DNA of 41,779 bases from Hondaea fermentalgiana. Its lineage: Eukaryota; Sar; Bigyra; Thraustochytrida; Thraustochytriidae. The notes under the pieces were generated by a model. It was given only the letters and a program-made list of their open reading frames with translations, was not told where the DNA came from and made no database searches. Shown here piece after piece: positions 27,691-35,440 of this stretch (position 1 is the first letter of the stretch; every line of letters begins with the position of its first letter). A program made the translations under genes and the position numbers. The DNA lies in contig NPFB01000009.1 of assembly GCA_014084085.1 (NCBI GenBank), forward strand, positions 413,016-454,794, given 5' to 3'.

Positions 27691-27762
27691 GGGCGCATGG
27701 TGCAGTGGCAGCACGTCTCATTTGCATTGAGAAGGTCTCGAGTTCAATCCTCGATGTGTCCA
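27691..27762 (+). tRNA. tRNA-Ala (anticodon UGC), copy 1
   Basis: A full cloverleaf folds by eye. It has a 7-bp acceptor (GGGCGCA/TGTGTCC), a 4-bp D stem (GTGC/GCAC), a 5-bp anticodon stem (TCTCA/TGAGA) with loop TTTGCAT (anticodon TGC), a variable loop AGGTC, a 5-bp T stem (TCGAG/CTCGA) with TTCAATC, and discriminator A. The G3:U70 pair, the main alanine identity element, is present. The internal A box (TGGTGCAGTGG) and B box (GAGTTCAATCC) match Pol III promoters. There is no intron, CCA is not encoded, and a T-rich terminator follows. Confidence 0.93.
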
Positions 27763-27764
27763 AG

Positions 27765-27776
27765 TTTTATTTTTTT
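27765..27776 (+). terminator. Pol III T-run after tRNA-Ala copy 1
   Basis: TTTTATTTTTTT begins three bases after the discriminator base, a typical RNA polymerase III terminator. Confidence 0.8.
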
Positions 27777-27803
27777 CGCCTGGCTGCTTTCTCCAGTGTA
27801 TAC

Positions 27804-27836
27804 AGGTCTGCCGGAGTTCGACTCTTCAGAGTCCCA
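27804..27836 (+). pseudogene. tRNA 3'-half-like remnant between the two tRNA-Ala genes
   Basis: AGGTCT, GGAGTTCGACTC and AGAGTCCCA align with the variable loop, T arm and acceptor 3' strand of the flanking tRNA-Ala genes, with a three-base insertion, and are followed by 11 T. No matching 5' half or acceptor partner (GGGACTC) was found upstream. It therefore looks like a decayed tRNA fragment rather than a working gene. Confidence 0.4.
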
Positions 27837-27847
27837 TTTTTTTTTTT
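27837..27847 (+). terminator. T11 run after tRNA-like remnant
   Basis: Eleven consecutive T directly after the tRNA-like 3' remnant, as expected if it was once a Pol III unit. Confidence 0.5.
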
Positions 27848-27910
27848 GTGGACTGCTGTGTCAGCCGCACGGTTATAGTGAGGGAAAGCAACCTGTCTCG
27901 TAACAGTAGT

Positions 27911-27982
27911 GGGCGCATGGTGCAGTGGCAGCACGTCTCATTTGCATTGAGAAGGTCTCGAGTTCAATCCTCGATGTGTCCA
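27911..27982 (+). tRNA. tRNA-Ala (anticodon UGC), copy 2
   Basis: Identical over all 72 bases to copy 1, 220 bases downstream in the same orientation, with the same cloverleaf, G3:U70 pair and A/B boxes. The 5' flanks differ, and the 3' flanks share only a T-rich terminator. The identity therefore reflects either recent duplication with diverged flanks or concerted evolution. Confidence 0.93.
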
Positions 27983-27985
27983 AAA

Positions 27986-27997
27986 TTTCTTTTTTTC
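27986..27997 (+). terminator. Pol III T-run after tRNA-Ala copy 2
   Basis: TTTCTTTTTTTC shortly after the discriminator base of the second tRNA. Confidence 0.75.
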
Positions 27998-28856
27998 GCA
28001 CTTTTTTTCCCAAGTTGTTGTTGCTGGTGCTTGTACTTCCTCCCCTCCCCTCCTCGTTCTCAAGACTTTCGCTGTTTTTGCCCCCTGGCAGCTGCATGCT
28101 GCTGCGGCAGGCGTCGTCACGGTATACGCGCAAGGTCCACGCTGTGAAAGAAGATTTCCGCACTCCGACCGACCCCGGCTGCCATGACGCCTTGTTTCAT
28201 CCAACTCGGCTGTGGCTGCTCCAGCACGCGCACTGGCTGCTCCTCGCTGGTATAACTGTAAATAAAGAAGGGCGCGCCGCAAATGAGATATTCATACACA
28301 AACACACACGCAGGATCACACTCGCACTTTGGCAGCGAGAGAGAGAGAGTGCACGCGCTGCACGTGCTCGCAGCGGCTTGCTTGCTCGCCGCACCGCCGC
28401 ACCGCCGCGCCGCCACTCGAGTGGCGGCTGGTCTCGTCTTGCCTCGTCTCGTCTCGTCTTGTCTCGTCTCGTCTCATCGCTCTGCCAAGCCTTCGTTCGC
28501 TCGCTAGCTAGAGCGTGTCTGCGTCTCGCGCGTCTGCGTCGCGGCCTCACGGCTGCACGTTTACGGAGGCTTTTTAGTGGTCACATCGTGCGTGCCCGAC
28601 CAAGATTGGGCCCGCCGCCGTGCCACCTCGTGCCGGTCTCGCAGTGCAGAGCGGAGCAGTGCAGAACAGAGCAAGCAAACCCGGAAGCGGCGAGCATTCG
28701 CGCGGCGGCGAGCAAGATACGTCTGGCCCGCCGACGACTCGAGCGGCAGCGGGACGGCGCGGCGTTGGAGCCGCAGCAATAGCAACAGCAACAGCAACAG
28801 CAGTGCCAAAGCAGCAGGAGCAGCAACAGGGCACGTTTACGAGAAGGAGGGGAAGT
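27998..28856. other. Upstream/5'-UTR region of the WS/DGAT gene
   Basis: No supportable gene. It contains a GA run (about 28339-28348), CACCGCCGC repeats (about 28389-28410), TCTCG pentanucleotides (about 28434-28478) and an AGCAAC/CAG-rich stretch (about 28774-28832) just ahead of the start codon. The downstream reading frame is open back to a GTG at 28620, but no ATG lies in it before 28857, so that part is treated as leader. Confidence 0.5.
28434..28478. repeat. (TCTCG)n pentanucleotide repeat
   Basis: TCTCG/TCTTG/TCTCA units run for about 45 bases. It is a simple sequence repeat upstream of the acyltransferase gene. Confidence 0.8.
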
Positions 28857-30515
28857 ATGGCCTCGTCAGATGCAAGCGCGCAGGTTTCGACCAAGGTTGC
28901 CCCGCTCGATGAGCTCGAGCTTGACCCCGAGGTTGAGGTTGATGAACTCGAAGAACCAGAACAGACGGAGGACTTGGGTGGCGATGATGATGATGATGAT
29001 GATGATGATGAAGTCGCCGAGGATGACGAGTTTCCGTACCCGGACTCGCTCGAAGCCGTCCCCAGCGGGATCTCGCTGTCCCGAACGGTGACGAATGCTT
29101 CGAGACCTGGGCGCAAAATCAGGGCGAGCATTACGACCCGCCTCGTGGGCAACTTGCAACGCGAAAGCCAGGCAAAGGCAAGCTGGGTCACAGGAATTCT
29201 CTTTTTCGACCATGATCCCGGCTTTGAGCGCGTGCAGTCGGTTGTGGCTGAACGCCTCATGGTCATGCCACGCTTCCGCGCACGCATGAAAGCCCGTTCC
29301 TTTCCTCTGCCGCAAAAATTTCACTTTGTCGAGGTCAATCTCGAGGACTTCGATATTGACTATCACTTGCAAAAAGTCCTAGCGGACGGTGACACGCCGC
29401 CCACCACCAATGACGTCATCCACTTTGTGGAAAACATGTACAATGGATGGGAGCCGGACTTGAGCAAACCTTTGTGGCAGCTCCTGTATGTCCCGCGTCT
29501 CGATGATGGCCGCGCTTGCCTCATTACCAAAATTAGCCACGCCATCGGCGACGGCGTCTCTCAAATTGAGGTCCTCATGCGCATGCTCGATCCAGCCTCG
29601 GACGAGGACGAGGCTGCAATGATTCAGGCATCACGCCCACCGATGAAGCGCAAGAAGAAGGCGACCTTTGGCCCACTCAACCGCACTCGTATCTTTCTTG
29701 GAGGTCTGTGGAGTGGCGTCTTTAACGTGTTCTCCGCCTCGGACCCACCAAATTCGCTGCGGCCCAAGAATACGAGCGACGTGTCTGGCGAACGCCGCTT
29801 CGCATTCACGGAGAAGGTTCCGTTGCCGCGAATGAAGGAGGTCAAGAACAAGCTCGAAGGCGCAACGCTTAACGACGTTCTCATCCTCTTGCTGACGCTC
29901 ACAATGCGAGAGTACTTTATCGAGGCGGGCGACGAGGCTGCCTTGAGCGGGGCCAAGGTCAGCGCACAGTTTCCGATCTCAACGCGGTCACGAGGCGAGG
30001 ACCCCTTTCGCGACGACGATCCGCGAAATCAGTTCTCGTACGGCTTTCTCAAATTCTACGTCACTTTCAAGGGCTCGAATATTGACCTCTTTTGGAAAAT
30101 CAAGCGCGATCTTGACAAGATTAAGATGTCGCCGGCGCCCTTTGTCACCACGCGCACGGCCAAGGTCCTCGTACCTATTCTCCCTCTGAAAGTGTCCAAC
30201 TCGACGGTGCTCCAAGCCGCCAACAAGGCTACTGCGCAGCTTTCCAATGTTGCCGCCCCTGCGCACGCTGTCAAGATTGCGGGAGCGCGCGTCACGGACA
30301 TGAGCTTTCTCATTTTTAGCCCGCTCGCGCTCTACGTCGGCATCCTTTCTTACAACAACAATGTCTCGGCCTCGGTCTGCCTCGACGCCAATCTCGGCGT
30401 CGACCCGAACCTCGTTGCCAAGCACTGGGGTCCTCAGTTCGAGGCCTTTTATGAGGAGGTCATGAGCCATGACGGCATGATTTCCTCCCGCCGTTCCTGT
30501 CTCGATTGCTTCTAG
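28857..30515 (+). CDS. Wax ester synthase / diacylglycerol acyltransferase (WS/DGAT family)
   Basis: Predicted 552-residue acyltransferase; the ATG at 28857 follows a purine-rich leader. Residues 1-60 are acidic, including a run of nine Asp from a GAT repeat (28981-29012). The condensation-type acyltransferase fold follows, with PRFRARMKARSFPLPQ, PDLSKPLWQLLYVP and the active-site motif SHAIGDG at 227-233. This corresponds to HHxxxDG with the catalytic second His kept (His228) and the first His replaced by Ser. The C-terminal WES_acyltransf-like half follows, with NDVLILLLTLTMREY and a hydrophobic LIFSPLALYVGILSYNN. The family joins fatty acyl-CoA to fatty alcohols or diacylglycerol, making wax esters or storage triacylglycerol at ER or lipid bodies. 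Which product is made here is open. No intron was seen. Confidence 0.88.
   Translation: MASSDASAQVSTKVAPLDELELDPEVEVDELEEPEQTEDLGGDDDDDDDDDEVAEDDEFPYPDSLEAVPSGISLSRTVTNASRPGRKIRASITTRLVGNLQRESQAKASWVTGILFFDHDPGFERVQSVVAERLMVMPRFRARMKARSFPLPQKFHFVEVNLEDFDIDYHLQKVLADGDTPPTTNDVIHFVENMYNGWEPDLSKPLWQLLYVPRLDDGRACLITKISHAIGDGVSQIEVLMRMLDPASDEDEAAMIQASRPPMKRKKKATFGPLNRTRIFLGGLWSGVFNVFSASDPPNSLRPKNTSDVSGERRFAFTEKVPLPRMKEVKNKLEGATLNDVLILLLTLTMREYFIEAGDEAALSGAKVSAQFPISTRSRGEDPFRDDDPRNQFSYGFLKFYVTFKGSNIDLFWKIKRDLDKIKMSPAPFVTTRTAKVLVPILPLKVSNSTVLQAANKATAQLSNVAAPAHAVKIAGARVTDMSFLIFSPLALYVGILSYNNNVSASVCLDANLGVDPNLVAKHWGPQFEAFYEEVMSHDGMISSRRSCLDCF
28979..29012. repeat. (GAT)n repeat encoding poly-Asp
   Basis: About ten GAT codons in a row inside the acidic N-terminus of the WS/DGAT protein; slippage-prone. 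Confidence 0.85.
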
Positions 30516-30870
30516 GCCCGGGCACGTACGCATGCCTTGCTTGATCGAGAGAGACTCTAATAAGCTGTGATTATGTTGCGCTGTTCTTTTGTGTTTGCTC
30601 TTTCGATTCGATTGTTACTGTTAGTTTTGCTTGCTTGCCGAATGGCTCCAAGTTATCCGTTCACTGGAACTGGACTGTCACTGCAAGGCTTGCTGCTTGC
30701 TGTCTGCACTGCGCGCGGTGGGAAGCTTGACTGGCAAGGAGACTCGAAAAGACTTTCCTTGCGAGGGAGAGGTGGCCGCCGCCAACCGCGCGGCGACACC
30801 ATCGACGCCTCGCGCTGGTGGTTCGCAAACCAAGGGCGCGGTCGGCGCCATAAAAGGCGCACGTTGCGTC
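30516..30870. other. Intergenic / leader of the CFAP97-like gene
   Basis: This contains the WS/DGAT 3' flank and the leader of the next gene. The downstream frame is open from a TTG at 30631 but lacks an ATG until 30871. An ATAAAAGG element lies at about 30849-30856, close to the start codon. Nothing else was recognised. Confidence 0.5.
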
Positions 30871-32064
30871 ATGGCGCAGAGCAGCGAGCTGCACTGGAGT
30901 CGCTGGAGGCACGAGGAGAGCACGAGAACCTTCCAGGGCCATGTGACGCGGCTCAAGGCCGGCATCCGGCCTCACGTGCCTGTCTCCTCGCGAAAAGAAC
31001 CAAGTTATCGCACAAGGTATGTGCAGCACAGGACTGCCGCCCGCGAGCTTCGACGTCGCGCCTTGCAGCGCCGCATCGATGCAGAGAACTACGCGCTTGG
31101 AAAGAAAATTGCCCACGTGGAACCCGCAGTCGATACTTTGGCTCCTCGGCGACCAAAGGGCGCGCGCAATAAGTCCGCGCGCGCTGAGCACGCCGCCATT
31201 CAGCAAAAGGAGCTCTTTGTCTCCAATGTTGCCTTTTTGCGACGTATTGTTGCCGCAAAACCATTTATTACCAAGGAGGGCCTCGAGGACGACTGTCGAC
31301 GAATGCAAGTGTACCTCGAGCGGCTGAGACGCGTCCGTGAGGAGCGCCTCAGCATCATTCAGCGACGTATGGACATTTGTAAGGAAGTCGCCGCGGTTCA
31401 CAAGGCCAAAATGCGCGCTCTTAAGCAAGTACGAAAACATCAACAACACCAACAACAACACCAACAACAACAAGACCACGTGCTCCCAGATTCGCCCCCC
31501 CGCAAGCTCGTGAGGACTCCGACGAGTGAGGTCTTGTTGCGGTCGCTCTCGGCAGAACGGAGACGAAGGCATGTCGCAGCAAAACGGAGACCGCGCATCG
31601 AACCCAGGCTCGAGGTGCGGACCCCATATATCCGAAATCTTTCACAATACGAGCGCGACGCAACCTTGCGGCGAACTCGTCGTGAGGAGCAACAAAACGT
31701 TTCGCGCACTCGCGTGAGCAAGCGCGTTGAGACGGAGATGGGTCTCTTGCAGCGCACTGTTGATCAAAGTTTTAAGAGACGACCCACGGCGTCTATGCGC
31801 GCATCCATGCGCCAGCCCCCGCTTGCGCACGTGACGCATGGTGTGGCAACTCTTTTCGTTGCACAAACGGTGAAAACTGCAGTTTCCGGCGTGGTCTCGC
31901 GCAAGGTTTCTGAATTGATTCCTTGGTCTCCAGGTGCAAAGAAAATTGCAATCAAGGTGCGCAAGCCGTCGGAGACTGCGCGTGTAATGGATCAGAAGGC
32001 ACAAGTCCTCGCACAATTACGTACCACATTGCAGCCTGGTCTTACCGTTTATCTCGAAAATTGA
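30871..32064 (+). CDS. CFAP97/Hemingway-like basic protein
   Basis: Predicted 397-residue, very basic, soluble protein starting at the ATG at 30871 (gtcATGG). Residues 45-135 resemble the CFAP97 (KIAA1430/Hemingway) core. A basic helix RRIDAENYALGKKIAHVEPAV (about 68-87) is followed by QQKELFVSNVAFLRRIVAAKP (about 111-131), that is, the family's two 'eN-x-x-L/iL-kri' helices separated by a short linker. CFAP97 proteins associate with ciliary axonemes and basal bodies, and are needed for motile flagella in some species. A His/Gln run (about 185-200, CAA repeats at 31440-31473) and a long Arg-rich C-terminal half without known domains follow. A DNA- or tubulin-binding function by charge alone would be speculation. 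Domain similarity is moderate, so the name is tentative. Confidence 0.55.
   Translation: MAQSSELHWSRWRHEESTRTFQGHVTRLKAGIRPHVPVSSRKEPSYRTRYVQHRTAARELRRRALQRRIDAENYALGKKIAHVEPAVDTLAPRRPKGARNKSARAEHAAIQQKELFVSNVAFLRRIVAAKPFITKEGLEDDCRRMQVYLERLRRVREERLSIIQRRMDICKEVAAVHKAKMRALKQVRKHQQHQQQHQQQQDHVLPDSPPRKLVRTPTSEVLLRSLSAERRRRHVAAKRRPRIEPRLEVRTPYIRNLSQYERDATLRRTRREEQQNVSRTRVSKRVETEMGLLQRTVDQSFKRRPTASMRASMRQPPLAHVTHGVATLFVAQTVKTAVSGVVSRKVSELIPWSPGAKKIAIKVRKPSETARVMDQKAQVLAQLRTTLQPGLTVYLEN
31438..31474. repeat. CAA/CAC repeat encoding His/Gln run
   Basis: Interleaved CAA and CAC codons encode a QH-rich low-complexity stretch within the CFAP97-like protein. Confidence 0.85.
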
Positions 32065-32234
32065 AACATGATGCCAACTCTGAACGAACGAGAGTAGAGG
32101 ACATCTTTTGATCAATTTTCGCCACATCTTGGAGAAGTCTCGAGCAAATCATCGTGTTCAAAGGGGAAACTTATTGTCAATTGCGATAAGACAGGCCAAA
32201 TGTTGCTTTTCTTCTTTTCTATTTCAGAATACTT

Positions 32235-33164
32235 TCATGCTCTTGTAATATCGTGCTGATGATCCCGAGCATCTTGAGCGTCCTCAGCTTCACGCTCTTT
32301 GTTGGCCTTTTGTACAAGGGAGGGGAGTCGCACGAGGTCGATAAGAAAGCCAAAACCCAAAAGACCGAGCGTGCAAAGATAGAGCAAGCCGAGCTTCCAA
32401 TTTCCCAGGTAGAAATGATGCAATCCAAAAAATCCTCCTGGAATGAGTGTGAGATATGCCTCGAAAACGTGTAATTCGTCTGCGTTGGCGCGCGAAAGGG
32501 CGGGGATGTGCACTAAGTCGAAAATGTACATGCCAAAGAGCCCAAATGAGCAAAGGTACAAAAGGCCAACGCGCGTGCGGCCGAGGTAGAATTGATGGAG
32601 ACCAAGCATGCCAAAAATCCAAAGTACATAACTGTCGTGTGCACGCTGGGCCATATTTTGGCGCTCGACGAGCAGGTCATTGTGCCCATCGAGCCTCAAA
32701 TGTTTGCAACGCGAATCTAAAAGCGTCCGCAAGCTCAGCAAGTCGACAATGATGCCCCATCCGAGAAACCCGAGTGTTGCAACATAGAGAAAGCCCCATT
32801 TGAAGCGGCCCAACGCGAATTGATGGGCGCCAGACCACCCAAGAAGCAAGGTCACAGTGAACATGGACGACCACGAAAGGTCTTGGCCCACGACCAAAGA
32901 GTTGGAGTCGAAAGAAGGGAAGCGGACATGAGCAGTATCGCTTCTCTCTGAGTGAGCGCATGCGCCGGTTCCCGGTTCGCCTGAAAATATCACATTTCCC
33001 TCATGGTCTTCTTGCGCAACAACCTTGGCTGCCTCAATGTCCTCTTCCGCATCAACGTGGTGCACCACTCTTGCTGCCGGGACTTCGCCTGCAGGGTACA
33101 TGCTTCGTTGCAAAGGCTCGTCCAAGCGCACCTGGGCACCGTAGTGATCGCCTGGCGCGTCCAT
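32235..33164 (-). CDS. Membrane protein with three TM2-like domains
   Basis: Predicted 309-residue polytopic membrane protein; the start at 33164 has an excellent context (accaccATGG on the coding strand). The first 95 residues are hydrophilic. Three consecutive TM2-type units follow at about 98-150, 178-225 and 236-284. Each has a hydrophobic helix, a turn with G-x-HQF/HHF-x-LGR/N, and a second helix ending in D-LL/LV (for example GLHQFYLGRTRVGLLYLC and IFDLV). The C-terminus is charged. TM2 domains are widespread helix-turn-helix membrane hairpins of unclear function, usually one per protein. Three in tandem imply six transmembrane helices. No partner domain gives the role away. The frame is intact and intron-free. 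Confidence 0.8.
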   Translation of the reverse strand: MDAPGDHYGAQVRLDEPLQRSMYPAGEVPAARVVHHVDAEEDIEAAKVVAQEDHEGNVIFSGEPGTGACAHSERSDTAHVRFPSFDSNSLVVGQDLSWSSMFTVTLLLGWSGAHQFALGRFKWGFLYVATLGFLGWGIIVDLLSLRTLLDSRCKHLRLDGHNDLLVERQNMAQRAHDSYVLWIFGMLGLHQFYLGRTRVGLLYLCSFGLFGMYIFDLVHIPALSRANADELHVFEAYLTLIPGGFFGLHHFYLGNWKLGLLYLCTLGLLGFGFLIDLVRLPSLVQKANKEREAEDAQDARDHQHDITRA

Positions 33165-33991
33165 GGTGGTTCTGCAGTGCGGTTCTCTCCAGGAAAGTTG
33201 CGAGTTTGTCGGCGGCAGCGGCGCGCTAGTTTGCCTTCGGCCTCGTGGGACACAGCCACCGTCTCCAGTCCCAGTGTCAGCCTGCCCGCCATGTCCGCAA
33301 ATGTACTTCTAGTATAGTCCAAGCCCTTCTTTCCAAGGGACCGTGTGACAGACAGAACTGCGTTGTGACGCACGGCAGAAGCTCGTTTTACGACAAGGCA
33401 ATCATGGCATGCATCTGGAGTCGGCTTGGGCGTAAAAGACGCAAGCTCGCCAGGGGCGCAGCGCGCGGAAGCGAAGCGAAGCGTTTTGTCCGTGTTGTGT
33501 TTTCAGCGAAGCGAAGGAAGGAAGGAAGGAAGGAAGGAAGGAAGTGACCGGCACGGTGATGAGGGAGGCCGTGGGCTCCGTGTCACGGGGGTCGAGAGGG
33601 GCCCCCGAGGTCAGCCAACTACCGACGCTTCTGACCGGCCAATTTACCACTACGAAACAAGAGATGTAAGCTGCATGTGTCGCCCAATCGGGTACACAGA
33701 GGAGACGCCACGGCATACGCTACGGCCTGACAAGGCATGACGGCAAAACGAGTTGTAAAATCAGTTGGAGAAATTCTTTCAATTACCGTCTTGCTGCTTG
33801 ACAACGAAAAGCCTTGGTTGGTTGGTTCTTTTCTAGAAGCCCAATGCTCCGGAAGACAAGCTGCCCTCTAAAGAGTTTTTGGTAGTACCTGACGGTATTT
33901 CGTGCAACCGATCTACCTTGGTCGTCGAGTGTGGGTTCCGCCTCAACGACGCCGTGCCTGTCATGAAGACGTGATTCTGGTGTTCGCCTAC
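33165..33991. other. Intergenic region between two minus-strand membrane-protein genes
   Basis: Promoter region of the TM2 gene and 3' flank of the next gene. It contains GCGAAGCGAAGCG motifs at about 33470-33515 and a (GGAA)n run at about 33513-33544. Open frames of 60-130 codons here lack any recognisable domain. Confidence 0.5.
33513..33544. repeat. (GGAA)n tetranucleotide repeat
   Basis: About seven GGAA units in a row next to GCGAAGCGAAG sequence, intergenic. Confidence 0.85.
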
Positions 33992-34999
33992 TCAGGAGAA
34001 AAGAACGGCAACAGCAATAAGATCAATCTCCAAACAGACCAGCATTCTTGACGTGCATTGCACAAAATCAACGTCATCAGGATCGACGTACTCGTCATCG
34101 TCGGACGTGGAGACGTTCGATGATGTGTCCTTTTCCGCAGAAACGTCTTCTGTTGTCGTGCACGAGAAGAGGTCGCGGACCCTGACCAGCAAGTCGACGA
34201 CTCCAACGACCATGCCGAGGACCACGCCGACGCACAACCACAGAATGCTTACCAAAAACCAAGCGGGACCCATGATGAGGGCCATGGCAAGAACGTCGAT
34301 GACAACCTGCGACCAAGGGGCTGATTCGACGATTTGCATGAACTCAGCGCGAGCTTTCACGAGCATCAGCGCATCATACAAGTCAGTTAGGGTGCCCAGC
34401 AAAAGGAAAAGAACATTGCCCGGATCCCCAATAACTTGTGACTTTGTCTCTGGAAAAAGCAAGAGAGTGACGAGCGTAGCAACGAGGGCAAGGGCATTGA
34501 AGGACTGCGCATGAAGCTCGCGCTCGATTTGTTTGTGCTCCGAGGCTCCCCTTTCTGCCCAAAGCCAAAATGTGAGCGATACGAGCATAATTGAAGCTAC
34601 AATGATGAGTGCAATTCCTGCCGGTACATCGACCTCGTAGACCTGCATGCCAACCAGCAAGGCAAAGACGCATTCTGAGGAGCAAGCAATGAGGTTCAAT
34701 AGCACAGACTCTCCTTTTCCTTTTAAATACTGCCCTCGAAGCTTGCGATGCACGATGTTCATCTCTGGCTTCTCCATCGCCTTCTTTGCCACCGCACTCT
34801 CATCTTCTTGCGCAGTTGGCATGCTTGCTTCTGCCTGTCGCTGCACGCCGCTTAGGTCGTCTGCACCCGCTCCAACGGGAACGACGGTCTCGACGTCGCG
34901 CCCCATTCTCAATCCCCTTTCTTCGCTCTCTTTCGGGTTTGCTGGCTGGCTGTCGACCGTGTGGAGTCCATTGCTGGCGCGATCGAGTCTGGTTTTCAT
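33992..34999 (-). CDS. Polytopic membrane protein of unknown family
   Basis: Predicted 335-residue protein with an ATG start at 34999. I do not recognise the family. Residues 1-95 are hydrophilic and charged. Hydrophobic stretches lie at about 100-121, 126-148, 166-183, 195-214 and 231-273 (long enough for two helices), giving perhaps five or six transmembrane helices. A highly acidic segment (SDDDEYVDPDDVDF, about 296-309) and a short hydrophobic end (LEIDLIAVAVLFS) follow. No signal peptide, conserved His/Cys cluster, pore motif or transporter signature was seen. Regular coding periodicity without stops, an ATG start and clean membrane topology support a real gene. The strand is the same as the TM2 gene upstream in this window, with about 830 bases between. 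Confidence 0.7.
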   Translation of the reverse strand: MKTRLDRASNGLHTVDSQPANPKESEERGLRMGRDVETVVPVGAGADDLSGVQRQAEASMPTAQEDESAVAKKAMEKPEMNIVHRKLRGQYLKGKGESVLLNLIACSSECVFALLVGMQVYEVDVPAGIALIIVASIMLVSLTFWLWAERGASEHKQIERELHAQSFNALALVATLVTLLLFPETKSQVIGDPGNVLFLLLGTLTDLYDALMLVKARAEFMQIVESAPWSQVVIDVLAMALIMGPAWFLVSILWLCVGVVLGMVVGVVDLLVRVRDLFSCTTTEDVSAEKDTSSNVSTSDDDEYVDPDDVDFVQCTSRMLVCLEIDLIAVAVLFS

Positions 35000-35261
35000 A
35001 CCCCTAGATGTATCCTAGGCAAGCTTACTACACCCTCAATGTACCAACTTGAGGTGCACGCACACACATCAGCCTGGAGCTGGTGGACGTCGGCGGTTGG
35101 CAGTACTGCCTGCCTCTCAGGCTTTGCATTCACTGTCAATCGGTAAGCGCTACATGCACCTGTCTTTCTCTTGATAGAGATGGACCGGAACATACGGCTA
35201 AAGCCGGTGAGAAAGAATGCGCAAGCCCAAGCCCGGGGCATTCATTTGAGACTACAGAAAC

Positions 35262-35440
35262 GTCACAACCATGGAGAGCCAAGATAAATGTCGCAGTACT
35301 GCCCGGACTTGGAGAAGCAAGCTGACAACAAGCACAGCAAGTGTCACCGCCAAGAAGAGCCAAGACAGATGTTGTAGTAGCGCGCAAGCTGGGAGAAGCA
35401 ATTTGACAAGTTGTACAAGTCACCATACAAGCGCACCAAC
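35262..35440. repeat. Degenerate direct tandem repeat, period about 81 bp
   Basis: GTCACAACC...AGCCAAGATAAATG...GGAGAAGCAAGCTGACAA at 35262 onward is followed 81 bases later by GTCACCGCC...AGCCAAGACAGATG...GGAGAAGCAATTTGACAA. A third unit begins near 35419 (GTCACCATACAAG) and fades. It is intergenic. Confidence 0.65.

Noticed and set aside
27697..28147. Short plus-strand frames starting inside the tRNA genes
   Set aside because: They translate the tRNA sequence itself twice (the same peptide appears in both copies), so they are artefacts.
28620..28856. N-terminal extension of the WS/DGAT protein
   Set aside because: It starts at GTG and reads an AGCAAC repeat; no in-frame ATG exists before 28857.
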